NCBI GenBank assembly: GCA_017416665.1
Contig: JAFQBO010000101.1
Coordinates: forward strand, 1 to 11,140
DNA length: 11,140 bases
Direction of reading: 5' to 3'
Source of the DNA: Oscillospiraceae bacterium
Lineage (GTDB): Bacteria; Bacillota; Clostridia; Oscillospirales; Ruminococcaceae
Shown: positions 1-6,686 of the stretch, piece by piece
Numbering within the stretch: the stretch's first letter is position 1
How the letters are laid out: each line of letters begins with the position of its first letter
Translations under genes and position numbers: made by a program
The notes under the pieces: generated by a model
What the model was told of the DNA's origin: nothing
Seen by the model: only the letters and a program-made list of their open reading frames with translations
The model's database searches: none

Positions 1-939
1 ATCTGTGACCCTGAAGCAGAATATGTAGAGCTTACAAAAGCTCTTGGAGGTGTGGTTGTGGACATTTCCGCAACATCACAGCATCATCTAAATCCATTTG
101 ATATAAACCTCAATTCTGATGATGAAGACCCTGTTTCAGTAAAGTCACAATTCATACTTTCTATATGTGAAGCTGCTATTGGTGGTAAATACGGACTCAG
201 TGCTGCTGAAAAATCTGTAATTGACCGTTGTGTCAGAAGGATATACGAAAAATATCTTGAAAATCCTGTTCCGGAAAATATTCCGATTTTTCAGGATTTA
301 TATAATGAACTTACAAATCAGAAAGATAACGAACATGCTCAGCGTATTACAGATTCACTTGAAATCTTTGTTACAGGTTCTCTTTCGATTTTTAACAGTC
401 GTACAAATGTAGATATAGACAACAGAGTAATTTGCTTCAATATTAAGAAACTTTCCAAACATCTGCATAAAATGGGAATTCTCGCTATTATTGACCATGT
501 ATGGAACATGGTATCGCAGGGACGTGACGAGAAAAAGCATACCTATTTCTACATTGATGAATTCCATCTTGTACTTCATGATGAACAGACAGCTGAATAT
601 TCTGTTGCTATGTGGAAACGTTTCAGAAAATGGCTGGCACTCCCAACAGGAATTACTCAGAATGTAACGGATATTCTGTTATCCCCTGAAATTGAAAATA
701 TTTTGAAAAATTCAGCTTTTATTATTTTATTAGGACAGGCTTCGGGTGACAGAGAACTTGTTGACGAACGTCTTGGTATATCTCCTCAGGAAATGGAATA
801 CATAACAGATACCGGAGTGGGTGAAGGTCTGATTTATTACAATGACAAGTATCTGAGTGGATCTATTACCCCATTTAAAGATGTATTTCCTACAAATACA
901 AAGCTTTATCAGATAATGAATACAAGCTATGATGAGTAA
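1..939 (+). CDS. virB4: VirB4/TraE-type conjugative transfer ATPase, C-terminal part (5' end outside window)
   Basis: The frame is open from base 1, so this is the last 312 residues of a longer protein; family members are usually about 800 residues. VirB4 ATPases energise assembly of the type IV secretion channel and DNA transfer at the inner face of the membrane. Visible family features are an opening DPEAEY segment followed by KALGG and a LNPFDIN motif (typical of the region after Walker A), a Walker B strand YFYIDEFH with Asp186 and Glu187 of the fragment, and a downstream TGITQNV segment with the conserved glutamine. The Walker A loop lies upstream of the window. The TAA stop overlaps the left arm of a palindromic repeat, and the peptidase gene follows after 36 bases, as in Tn1549-type elements. 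The family call is confident; the exact subfamily is not resolved. Confidence 0.88.
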   Translation: MCDPEAEYVELTKALGGVVVDISATSQHHLNPFDINLNSDDEDPVSVKSQFILSICEAAIGGKYGLSAAEKSVIDRCVRRIYEKYLENPVPENIPIFQDLYNELTNQKDNEHAQRITDSLEIFVTGSLSIFNSRTNVDIDNRVICFNIKKLSKHLHKMGILAIIDHVWNMVSQGRDEKKHTYFYIDEFHLVLHDEQTAEYSVAMWKRFRKWLALPTGITQNVTDILLSPEIENILKNSAFIILLGQASGDRELVDERLGISPQEMEYITDTGVGEGLIYYNDKYLSGSITPFKDVFPTNTKLYQIMNTSYDE

Positions 940-956
940 TTCGCCATTGGCGAATT
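938..956. repeat. Interspersed palindrome, copy 1 (perfect, 9-bp arms)
   Basis: AATTCGCCA-T-TGGCGAATT is a perfect inverted repeat with one central base. Its left arm contains the last two bases of the virB4 stop codon, and its right arm ends 19 bases before the peptidase ATG at 976, just ahead of the GAAAGGCGG ribosome binding site. No T-tract follows, so it is not an obvious intrinsic terminator. It is one of eight copies in this window. Confidence 0.95.
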
Positions 957-975
957 GGCAGAAAGGCGGTGAAAC

Positions 976-2904
976 ATGGCAATAGACAAGGAACGTCTGA
1001 AAAAACAAAATGCAAAGAATGTATATAAAAAATCCCATTCAAAAAAATCAGGTGAGATTGATTTGGGTCAGGCTGTTAAGAATAATGGCTATAAGGTTGC
1101 AGAAGCCACAAAATTTCATATTCAAAAGCATATCAGCAATATTGATGTGAAAACGCTCCGAAAAAAGCGTGTAACGAAAAAGTTCAGACAGAAGCTGAAG
1201 CAGCAACGTCAGAATCTTCAGACGAGCATTTCAGACAGTACGGGTTCTCAGGAAAAAAGTTCAAATGAAGATGTTGCCGAACATACAATTTCCACACTTT
1301 ATCAAGGCAAAAAAACCGCCACAGGATATATTCGCAGGCAAACTCAAAAAACTGTAAAAAATATTGCTTCAAAGCATAAAAAATCCGATCAGAACAGGGA
1401 GAGTTCTTCTTTTTCCTTTAAAAGCAGTAACAATATTTCCGGCAATAATTCCGTTGGTTCAAAGAGTGAAAATATTACCCATGCCGAAAACAATATCAGT
1501 AAAACCTCAAGAAGTTTTCACGGAAACAATATCTCCAAAAAAAGCAATATGCTTTCAAAAAATACTTCTCATGGTTATGGTTATAAAAAGCAAATCAGTC
1601 CAAAGAAAGCACGTTATAACCAAAACAGAAAAAGACTCTATAAGACCCATAAGAAAAATATTGAAAAACTCCTCAATAGTATTACCGGAAAAAATAAGCT
1701 TCAGAAACAGGCAATGCTAAAATCCTCTGCTCTGATAGGAAAATATGCCTTATACATATTAGGTTTTATTATGGGTAATCTGCTGATTTTTCTGCCAATC
1801 ATACTGCTTCTGCTTATCGGCATTGGCGGTGAATACAAAAATCAGGTAGAACAGCAGATAGCGTATACATATCCCGCCGATGAAACGGACATCACAAAAG
1901 CTATTGAGTACTGGCAGATGTTACAGGTAAGTACTCAGACACAGCACAGCAATATTCCCGAAATAGAAGGTATTGCAGGAAAATTTGACAAAAAGGAATC
2001 GTCCGTCTGTGAATTCATGAACGACAACAATGCTCTGCTTTCATTCTTATCAGCTTACTACATTCCTTATGTTGACAGCTGGCATTTTGAGGACGCAAAA
2101 GATGTCATTACCGATGTATTCACGAGTATGTATTCAATCACCTACAGCCTTGAACCTGAACAGATAATCGAAACGAAAACATATATCATACCCGAAGCAA
2201 TACTGCCTTCACCTTTGCCGAGTACACATACTATTCTGGCAAAAAACGGTACTGATTATGTTGTAAAGGTATCTGAGCCTAAAGAAATCATTGTACTGAA
2301 ATACAACATTGAGGAACTTATGACCTGGGAGGAAATTCTTGATTTGTATTTATCCGATGAACAGCGTGAAAAATATCAGAACTACTATGAGTTTAAAGGC
2401 GGTATGGTAAAGGCATTTTCAAGTCCGTTCGCATTTGCATGGGAAAGTTACATTACTTCTCCGTTCGGTTATCGTTACTGGGATGATGGCTCAACGGAAT
2501 TTCACAAGGGCGTTGATTTCGGCGTACCTCACGGAACAGAAGAACTTGCTATTGCCGATGGTACGGTAGTAAAAATTTATACAAGCTGTACGCACGATTA
2601 TCCAAAGGATTATGGTTGTGGCTGTGGAGGTAACTACGGCAATTATGTGGATATTCTTACGGATGATGGCGTTTACTATATTTCATACGGTCATATGGCT
2701 CAAGTATATGTCAATGTCGGTGACAAAGTTAAAAACGGACAGGTTCTCGGTACAGCAGGATGCACGGGATGGTCAACAGGAAACCACTTACACCTTGAAC
2801 TCAGATTAGGTCATAGCAATGGCGAACTTATTGATCCTCTGACATTTATACAGCCTTATGTTCCGATTCAGGAAACGACAACTACTACAACAAAAGGAGA
2901 TTAA
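976..2904 (+). CDS. Membrane-anchored M23 (LytM-type) peptidoglycan endopeptidase, CD1108-like ICE protein
   Basis: The 642-residue protein probably cleaves cell-wall cross-bridges locally so that the conjugation channel can pass. Residues 1 to about 250 are very basic and rich in Lys, Ser and Asn, and probably cytoplasmic. One strong membrane segment lies at about 257-284. A linker region follows, then an M23 domain at about 485-630. The zinc and catalytic motifs are intact: His510 and Asp514 in HKGVD, His573 in GHM, and His604 and His606 in HLH. A short threonine run ends the protein. Some homologues carry a second hydrolase domain such as lysozyme or NlpC/P60; none is recognisable here. 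The start at 976 has the site GAAAGGCGG upstream. DUF4315 follows after three bases, so the two are co-transcribed. The enzyme family is certain; the role in conjugation is inferred from context. Confidence 0.88.
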   Translation: MAIDKERLKKQNAKNVYKKSHSKKSGEIDLGQAVKNNGYKVAEATKFHIQKHISNIDVKTLRKKRVTKKFRQKLKQQRQNLQTSISDSTGSQEKSSNEDVAEHTISTLYQGKKTATGYIRRQTQKTVKNIASKHKKSDQNRESSSFSFKSSNNISGNNSVGSKSENITHAENNISKTSRSFHGNNISKKSNMLSKNTSHGYGYKKQISPKKARYNQNRKRLYKTHKKNIEKLLNSITGKNKLQKQAMLKSSALIGKYALYILGFIMGNLLIFLPIILLLLIGIGGEYKNQVEQQIAYTYPADETDITKAIEYWQMLQVSTQTQHSNIPEIEGIAGKFDKKESSVCEFMNDNNALLSFLSAYYIPYVDSWHFEDAKDVITDVFTSMYSITYSLEPEQIIETKTYIIPEAILPSPLPSTHTILAKNGTDYVVKVSEPKEIIVLKYNIEELMTWEEILDLYLSDEQREKYQNYYEFKGGMVKAFSSPFAFAWESYITSPFGYRYWDDGSTEFHKGVDFGVPHGTEELAIADGTVVKIYTSCTHDYPKDYGCGCGGNYGNYVDILTDDGVYYISYGHMAQVYVNVGDKVKNGQVLGTAGCTGWSTGNHLHLELRLGHSNGELIDPLTFIQPYVPIQETTTTTTKGD

Positions 2905-2907
2905 AAA

Positions 2908-3213
2908 ATGAAAGAAACTGTATTTCAGGATAAGATGGCTGTCCTGAAAAGAAAAAAAGAACAGGTTATTAAGCTTATTGACAAAGAAGAAGAAAAGCTT
3001 ATGAAATACAGAGAAAATCTTGAAACTATTGAAAGCCAAATATTACAGCTTAATCACAAACATTCAGGCTTATCGGCAGAAGAACTTGCCGAAGCTCTTG
3101 CACTCTACAAACAGCAAAAACTTGAAGCCGAAGCTAAAAAAGAAGTTGAAAACAGCTTTGAAAACACTGCAAATTCAACTTTACATACGGAGGTCAGAAT
3201 AGATGAAAATTAA
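2908..3213 (+). CDS. Small coiled-coil protein, DUF4315-like
   Basis: This 101-residue, highly charged protein is almost wholly helical. Heptad-like Lys/Glu/Leu patterning runs over about residues 8-50, followed by a SAEELAEALALY segment that resembles the end of the DUF4315 family (an LTPEEL-type motif). It has no signal peptide or membrane segment, so it is probably cytoplasmic. The start at 2908 follows AAGGAGA by 7 bases. The 3' end overlaps the DUF4366 gene by 11 bases, which suggests translational coupling. DUF4315 genes regularly lie between the peptidase and DUF4366 genes in Clostridia conjugative elements, which supports the call. The molecular function of the family is unknown. Confidence 0.72.
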   Translation: MKETVFQDKMAVLKRKKEQVIKLIDKEEEKLMKYRENLETIESQILQLNHKHSGLSAEELAEALALYKQQKLEAEAKKEVENSFENTANSTLHTEVRIDEN

Positions 3214-4039
3214 ACCATTTCTTATATCAGCAGTTTTATCATCATTATTGCTTTCAATGTCTGTTTCGGCTGAACCCGAGACAACAGTCAAGGAGAATAA
3301 TGAAGTAACAACAGCAACAACCATTTCAGAAACAGCCGTAACTGATGTAACAGAACCCCAAAAAAGTACAACAGCTCATCAGCACGGTGTTGGTTCAGTA
3401 ATACTTAGTGAAGAAGAAGTAGGCTCCCCTGCCTTCTTCGAGGAAATCCTCAATTATGTTGGTGAAGATGATGCCGCAAATCTTAATGATAATCTGAAAA
3501 ACAATGCACTGACCATTAACAGCACAACAATAGATTACAGCGATAAATCCATGTTCACAGTTACTACAAGAACCGGTGATGTATTCTATCTGATTATCAA
3601 TAATTCAGACGGCAGCTGTCTGTTCTTTAACGCCGTTGATACAGCAGACCTCACATCACTTCTTGACAAGAGTAATGAAAACAACTCTCTCAATGAAAAT
3701 GCCATTTCTGAAATTGAGGAGTTCGAGCTTCAGGAAGAACTTCAGAAAGAAACAACCCCATCAGACAATGAATCTGAAGATGCAACCACAAAGAAGCATA
3801 CAACAACTGCTGACACAAAAATAAAGAAAAAAAACAGCCTTACAACCAATATTTTATGGATAGTACTTGGCGTAATCGGTGCAGTACTCGTTGCAGTTCT
3901 TTTCATGTTCATAAAGAAGAAAAAAAGCTCATCTAACAATTCTTACGACGAGTCGTTCAATGAAGATTTCAACAGTTTCAACGATAAAACTCAGATGACT
4001 TCAGATGATGAAGAAATTGAAGAATATATGGAAGATTAA
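3203..4039 (+). CDS. Secreted, membrane-anchored surface protein, DUF4366-like (CD1107 family)
   Basis: The 278-residue protein has a clear signal peptide (residues 1-23, likely cut after SVSA) and a Thr/Glu-rich linker. A conserved core lies at about 95-150, containing FTVTTRTGDVFYLIIN and a VDTADL segment typical of DUF4366. A second acidic and Thr-rich linker, a C-terminal membrane helix at about 216-238, a KKKK stop-transfer and an acidic cytoplasmic tail follow. The topology is therefore extracellular core with a C-terminal anchor. Start 3203 is preceded by GGAGG nine bases upstream, inside the end of the DUF4315 gene. The family is a marker of Tn1549-like elements and probably works at the cell surface in the mating apparatus; its biochemical role is unknown. 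A palindrome copy begins directly after the stop. Confidence 0.82.
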   Translation: MKIKPFLISAVLSSLLLSMSVSAEPETTVKENNEVTTATTISETAVTDVTEPQKSTTAHQHGVGSVILSEEEVGSPAFFEEILNYVGEDDAANLNDNLKNNALTINSTTIDYSDKSMFTVTTRTGDVFYLIINNSDGSCLFFNAVDTADLTSLLDKSNENNSLNENAISEIEEFELQEELQKETTPSDNESEDATTKKHTTTADTKIKKKNSLTTNILWIVLGVIGAVLVAVLFMFIKKKKSSSNNSYDESFNEDFNSFNDKTQMTSDDEEIEEYMED

Positions 4040-4040
4040 A

Positions 4041-4067
4041 GAATAATTCGCCAATGGCGAATTATTC
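4041..4067. repeat. Interspersed palindrome, copy 2 (extended, 13-bp arms)
   Basis: The 19-base core at 4045-4063 has A at the centre. Here the arms extend by GAAT/ATTC on either side to give 13 paired bases. It begins one base after the DUF4366 stop. Unlike the other copies, it does not precede a plus-strand ribosome site; it borders the reverse-strand YafQ cassette. Bases 4045-4070 are identical to 4679-4704 on the other side of that cassette. Confidence 0.95.
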
Positions 4068-4080
4068 CAAACATAAAAAA

Positions 4081-4098
4081 CTTCAGCCGAAGCTGAAG
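4081..4098 (-). terminator. Intrinsic terminator of the YafQ toxin-antitoxin operon
   Basis: Read on the minus strand, a 7-bp stem CTTCAGC/GCTGAAG closes a TTCG tetraloop and is followed by six T residues (the A-run at 4075-4080 on the plus strand). It starts two bases after the toxin stop codon. The T-tract lies only on the minus-strand side, so it acts on the TA transcript. Confidence 0.82.
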
Positions 4099-4099
4099 C

Positions 4100-4396
4100 T
4101 TAAAAATCTAAATCGCTGTGTGTTCCTGTTCTAACAAGTGATAATATCAAAGTGTTCTCAAAGACACGATAAACAAGTAACCAATCAGGCTCTATGTGAC
4201 ATTCTCTGTGATTTTTATAATTTCCTGTCAAAGCGTGGTCTTTATATTTTTCGGGAAGTACCTCACCACAAAGTAATTTTTCAATGATTTCATTAAGCAA
4301 ATCTATATTACAGCCACGTTTTTTAGCTCTTTTCAGGTCTTTTTTAAATATTGCGGTTCTATCCAATTCATAGATATGTTGCTTACTCATCGTCAT
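4100..4396 (-). CDS. yafQ: YafQ-family (RelE superfamily) mRNA interferase toxin
   Basis: The 98-residue protein has the YafQ signature: HALTG, then RECHIEPDWLLVYR, and the C-terminal RTGTHSDL. His54, His67, Asp71 and His93 match the positions of the catalytic His/Asp set described for E. coli YafQ. Such toxins cleave mRNA at the ribosome and are neutralised by the upstream antitoxin. I chose the ATG at 4396 because GAGG lies 6 bases upstream; an in-frame ATG at 4390 is also possible, and a TTG at 4411 is unlikely. The gene overlaps the antitoxin gene by 14 bases, which indicates coupling. It points against the conjugation operon, as is common for stability modules in mobile elements. Confidence 0.9.
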   Translation of the reverse strand: MTMSKQHIYELDRTAIFKKDLKRAKKRGCNIDLLNEIIEKLLCGEVLPEKYKDHALTGNYKNHRECHIEPDWLLVYRVFENTLILSLVRTGTHSDLDF

Positions 4397-4586
4397 CACT
4401 TTCCTCGTCAATTTCTGCTAAAATCTCACTTAAACTATTATAATGTTTTCTATTTGGATTGTTTGCTATCATTTCGCTTTCTACAAGTGCCAACGTATTA
4501 TCATCAGCAAATAGTCTTAAAAAATCCAACAACTGATTTTCTGATAAAGAATTCAGAACACTTACAGCATAATCTCTTGTACTCAT
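4383..4586 (-). CDS. Antitoxin partner of the YafQ toxin
   Basis: This 67-residue acidic protein is encoded immediately before, and overlapping, the yafQ gene, which is the usual position of the antitoxin. The N-terminal half (STRDYAVSVLNSLSENQLLDFLRLF) is helical. The C-terminal part contains YNSLSEILAEIDEE and a run of Asp/Glu, like the flexible tails that wrap RelE-type toxins. I do not see a clear DinJ/RelB ribbon-helix-helix signature, so the exact antitoxin family is open. The start at 4586 has an ideal GGAGGTG site 6 bases upstream, behind a consensus promoter. It probably represses its own promoter with the toxin. Confidence 0.78.
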   Translation of the reverse strand: MSTRDYAVSVLNSLSENQLLDFLRLFADDNTLALVESEMIANNPNRKHYNSLSEILAEIDEESDDDE

Positions 4587-4621
4587 AAAAACACCTCCAA
4601 TTTATATCCTTTTATACTTTT

Positions 4622-4650
4622 ATTATATAGTATATTTTATCCCCTGTCAA
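4622..4650 (-). promoter_or_regulatory. Consensus sigma-A promoter of the YafQ TA operon
   Basis: On the minus strand the -35 is TTGACA (4650-4645) and the -10 is TATAAT (4627-4622), with exactly 17 bases between. Both hexamers match consensus. The antitoxin GGAGGTG site lies at about 4593-4599. Inverted repeats ATATA-G-TATAT (4625-4635) and TATAC/GTATA (4613-4617 and 4630-4634) overlap the -10 and could be operator sites, but the AT-rich sequence makes them weak evidence. Confidence 0.9.
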
Positions 4651-4678
4651 TATACAAATCATACAGTTTGAATTGTTA

Positions 4679-4697
4679 AATTCGCCAATGGCGAATT
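4679..4697. repeat. Interspersed palindrome, copy 3 (perfect)
   Basis: AATTCGCCA-A-TGGCGAATT is perfect. It lies between the reverse-strand TA promoter and the next plus-strand gene. The identity with copy 2 continues through ATTCCAA to 4704, forming a 26-bp direct repeat around the TA cassette. An AAGAAAGG ribosome site follows at once. Confidence 0.95.
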
Positions 4698-4723
4698 ATT
4701 CCAAGAAAGGACTTTCTGTAATT

Positions 4724-5083
4724 ATGAATAATGAAAAAAACATAGTAAGAGAATTCAATCGTTCATATTTCAAAGAAAATGCTCGCAGCCAATCTGCTAT
4801 TGAGAGATTCAATAATATGCCCGATATTCCTGACGAAAAAAAGAACATCCTATACGAGAATATTACAGCTCCTCTTTTTACAAAAGAGTTAGAAGATGAA
4901 CTGTTTTCAGTTATGAGAATACTTCAGGAAAAGCAAAAAGACAATATTAACGAAGATGAATTTGAATACTATATCAGGGAATTTCTTATAAGATTTTTGT
5001 TTGAAATGTATTCTGTGAACAATCATTTTTATGATGTATACAATAACACTCAAAATTCGCCATTTGCGAATGAAAAGGATTAG
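4724..5083 (+). CDS. Hypothetical protein, 119 residues
   Basis: I do not recognise this protein. It begins MNNEKNIVREF, is charged, has no signal peptide or membrane segment, and is predicted helical, with a segment PLFTKELEDELFSVMRILQEK at about 50-70. I chose the ATG at 4724, which follows GAAAGG by 13 bases, a rather long spacing. In-frame upstream starts exist, one of them the ATG at 4688 inside the palindrome, but none has a ribosome site. The last residues (NSPFANE) are encoded by another palindrome copy, so the C-terminus appears to have been set by the repeat. The gene starts right behind a palindrome and ends two bases before the next gene. A weak resemblance to the 156-residue protein at 9519 is noted under findings. 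Confidence 0.6.
   Translation: MNNEKNIVREFNRSYFKENARSQSAIERFNNMPDIPDEKKNILYENITAPLFTKELEDELFSVMRILQEKQKDNINEDEFEYYIREFLIRFLFEMYSVNNHFYDVYNNTQNSPFANEKD
5054..5072. repeat. Interspersed palindrome, copy 4 (degenerate)
   Basis: The core ATTCGCCATTTGCGAAT (5055-5071) has one inner mismatch at 5065 (T where the perfect copies have G), while the outer ATTCG and CGAAT are kept. It lies inside the 3' end of the 119-residue ORF and 14 bases before the next ATG at 5086. Confidence 0.85.
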
Positions 5084-5085
5084 CC

Positions 5086-5319
5086 ATGAAGATGTATTTT
5101 ATAAAAAAACACAAACGAAAAAGCAAGCTTGCTATTGGTGGCGGTGGTAATGGTAAAAAAATACTTATTATCAATCTTTCTAAAGATGAATACATAAACT
5201 TTAAAAATTTTTGCGATGAAAACAACTATGAATTTAAAATTCTTAATATAGAGAAAGAACATGTTGTAAGCTGTGAAAAAAATGTATACCTGCTGTTTAA
5301 ATGTAAATCAATAAAATAA
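5086..5319 (+). CDS. Hypothetical small basic protein, 77 residues
   Basis: This protein is not recognised. It has a basic N-terminus (MKMYFIKKHKRKSK), a glycine-rich turn LAIGGGGNGKK, and then an alternating hydrophobic pattern (ILIINL ... YEFKILNIE ... HVVSCEKNVYLLFKC) suggesting a small alpha/beta fold. No membrane helix is evident. The start at 5086 has AAGGA 7 bases upstream and lies two bases after the preceding stop, so the two genes are probably translated from one message. The GGGGNGKK run resembles a P-loop but lacks the following Ser/Thr, so nucleotide binding is not proposed. Confidence 0.6.
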   Translation: MKMYFIKKHKRKSKLAIGGGGNGKKILIINLSKDEYINFKNFCDENNYEFKILNIEKEHVVSCEKNVYLLFKCKSIK

Positions 5320-5322
5320 TCA

Positions 5323-5340
5323 AATTCGCCATTGGCGAAT
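5323..5340. repeat. Interspersed palindrome, copy 5
   Basis: The core ATTCGCCA-T-TGGCGAAT (5324-5340) is perfect. It begins 3-4 bases after the stop of the 77-residue gene. The ribosome site AGAAAGGG starts at the next base, and the ATG at 5354 follows 13 bases after the core. Confidence 0.95.
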
Positions 5341-5353
5341 AGAAAGGGACAAT

Positions 5354-5668
5354 ATGTATTATATAAAAATAATATTATGCATACTATATTTTCTAATAAT
5401 ATTAATTTACTTTTTTGATTGGCTTTTTAGGATAAAGAAGCATATAAAAAGTAAGAATTATGAGAAAATGTATTATTATTTTATGATTGGATTTTATCAT
5501 TTTCTTATGTCGGCAATGATATTCAAATTTTATTCATTTACTGACTCTTTGTTATTTATTGGTATAGCAACTTATTTGATTACCGGATTAAGTGAATTAT
5601 TATTTAACAAGAAACTTTCGCTTAAATCAACTATTCAAAGGTTAATAAAAAATTTCTATAAATCCTGA
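5354..5668 (+). CDS. Hypothetical integral membrane protein, 104 residues
   Basis: No family is recognised. Three hydrophobic helices are visible at about residues 4-22, 40-59 and 64-84, separated by a basic loop (RIKKHIKSKNYEK), with a basic C-terminal tail. The start follows AGAAAGGG with good spacing, directly after a palindrome copy. The base composition is visibly richer in A+T than virB4 or topB, which suggests a separate origin. Its last 27 bases overlap the end of the convergent membrane-protein gene, so the two transcripts would be antisense to each other there. Confidence 0.62.
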   Translation: MYYIKIILCILYFLIILIYFFDWLFRIKKHIKSKNYEKMYYYFMIGFYHFLMSAMIFKFYSFTDSLLFIGIATYLITGLSELLFNKKLSLKSTIQRLIKNFYKS

Positions 5669-6277
5669 CATAAATAAAGTTGCAAATATAGCACATGTCA
5701 TCTGTGCCTTAGCTGAAAAATTAAAGTTTTTGAATTTTTCTTTTGTTTTATAACCTTTTAAAATATTGGTAAATATTATTAAGAACCATAACACAAATGC
5801 TATAAATTGAAACATAACAGATAAAATAACTTTTGGAGTAATATAATTTTCATTATTAATATAACATATATATTCGTCATTGTAAAAAACTGGAAAAATA
5901 AACAAGAAGCTACTTATAACAAACAATAGCAACAATGATATATTAACATATTTTTTAAAAAATTTCTCTTCCTTAAAACACATTAGTTCAAATCCAAAAA
6001 TTAAAATCATGAAAAAAAAGTTATGAAATTTTGTAAATAATAAAAATCCCACCACAATAAATAATACATAACATAGACTCCTAAAGTATGTGTCCTGTTT
6101 TTGTGGTTCTAAAAAAATATTAACTACATATGTAATTTTTTTATTTTCAATAATATTTATATTTTTATTTATAATATTTTCTTTAGTATTTTTCTTTTTA
6201 CTATTAATATATTCCATAACAATAGGTATTACTAAACTTACTAAAATCTCTAAAACAATCTTTAATTCATCACTCAT
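5642..6277 (-). CDS. Hypothetical multi-pass membrane protein, 211 residues
   Basis: I do not recognise this protein. About six hydrophobic segments are visible at residues 7-24, 66-81, 84-100, 110-132, 149-171 and 191-210. A polar, Lys/Asn-rich loop (25-50) follows the first helix. The gene is extremely AT-rich, unlike the conjugation genes, and has its own near-consensus promoter, which indicates an independently acquired gene. The start at 6277 is supported by TGAGG 8 bases upstream. Its 3' end overlaps the convergent 104-residue membrane ORF by 27 bases. Entry exclusion, immunity or anti-phage membrane roles are possible for such cargo, but nothing in the sequence shows one. Confidence 0.7.
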   Translation of the reverse strand: MSDELKIVLEILVSLVIPIVMEYINSKKKNTKENIINKNINIIENKKITYVVNIFLEPQKQDTYFRSLCYVLFIVVGFLLFTKFHNFFFMILIFGFELMCFKEEKFFKKYVNISLLLLFVISSFLFIFPVFYNDEYICYINNENYITPKVILSVMFQFIAFVLWFLIIFTNILKGYKTKEKFKNFNFSAKAQMTCAIFATLFMSGFIEIFY

Positions 6278-6307
6278 TATTTTTTCCTCAAAGAATTAAT
6301 TTTTATA

Positions 6308-6336
6308 ATAATACCATATAAAATAATAAATGTCAA
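6308..6336 (-). promoter_or_regulatory. Near-consensus sigma-A promoter for the 211-residue membrane protein
   Basis: On the minus strand the -35 is TTGACA (6336-6331) and the -10 is TATTAT (6313-6308), with a 17-base spacer. The start codon at 6277 lies about 30 bases further on. The promoter faces away from the palindrome at 6368-6385. Confidence 0.85.
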
Positions 6337-6367
6337 AGGTCAATAAAAATCAATTTTAAAATAATAT

Positions 6368-6386
6368 AATTCGCCAATAGCGAATA
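6368..6386. repeat. Interspersed palindrome, copy 6 (one inner mismatch)
   Basis: The core ATTCGCCAATAGCGAAT (6369-6385) differs from the perfect form only at 6379 (A for G). The ribosome site AGAAAGGA follows immediately, and an ATG lies at 6400, 14 bases after the core. Confidence 0.9.
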
Positions 6387-6399
6387 GAAAGGAATTAAA

Positions 6400-6579
6400 A
6401 TGAACTCAAAGATTACAGAAAAATCAATAAATTTAAAACTACAATCTCAAAATGAAAAAAATAAAAAAATCAATTCAGAAAACTATGCAGATGATATCAA
6501 TGAATATCGCAAACATATGGATGAAATTTATAAGAATTTCCCGAATAAACCAGATAATTTTTTAGGATTTTTCTTATAG
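6400..6579 (+). CDS. Hypothetical small protein, 59 residues
   Basis: An ATG at 6400 follows AGAAAGGA by 6 bases and opens a 59-codon frame ending at TAG 6577-6579. The product begins MNSKITEKSINLKLQSQN, is rich in Lys, Asn and Glu, and ends in a short hydrophobic tail (NFLGFFL). No family is recognised. The reason to believe it is real is its arrangement: palindrome, strong ribosome site and start codon at the same spacing as the other plus-strand genes. It is upstream of topB and may share its transcript. Confidence 0.55.
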   Translation: MNSKITEKSINLKLQSQNEKNKKINSENYADDINEYRKHMDEIYKNFPNKPDNFLGFFL

Positions 6580-6686
6580 GTAAAATTTTCTGTTTTTATA
6601 ATATTTAGCAGCTGAATGTCTTATATTATAAAAAATATCAGGAATTTCATTCAAAAGAAATATTTTTGTCAAAGAAAGGACTCAAA
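6580..6686 (+). other. AT-rich leader between the 59-residue ORF and topB
   Basis: This 107-base stretch holds the topB ribosome site (AGAAAGGA at about 6673-6680, 6 bases before the ATG). There is no palindrome copy and no convincing -35/-10 pair. A TATATTATAA-type stretch near 6630 could serve as a -10, but I see no matching -35. Confidence 0.4.

Noticed and set aside
730..1038. Reverse-strand ORF opposite the virB4 end, and similar ORFs within the peptidase and topB genes
   Set aside because: They lie opposite or out of frame with well-supported genes, have no ribosome sites and show no recognisable family.
4397..4411. TTG start at 4411 for the YafQ toxin
   Set aside because: It has no ribosome site at proper spacing; ATG 4396 follows GAGG by 6 bases and leaves the conserved domain intact.
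5140..5166. P-loop in the 77-residue protein (GGGGNGKK)
   Set aside because: The Ser/Thr after the lysine is missing, and a 77-residue protein has no room for a nucleotide-binding domain with Walker B.
6090..6299. Plus-strand 69-residue hydrophobic ORF opposite the 211-residue membrane gene
   Set aside because: It is the AT-rich complement of a well-supported gene that has its own promoter and ribosome site; the hydrophobicity comes from the T-rich strand.
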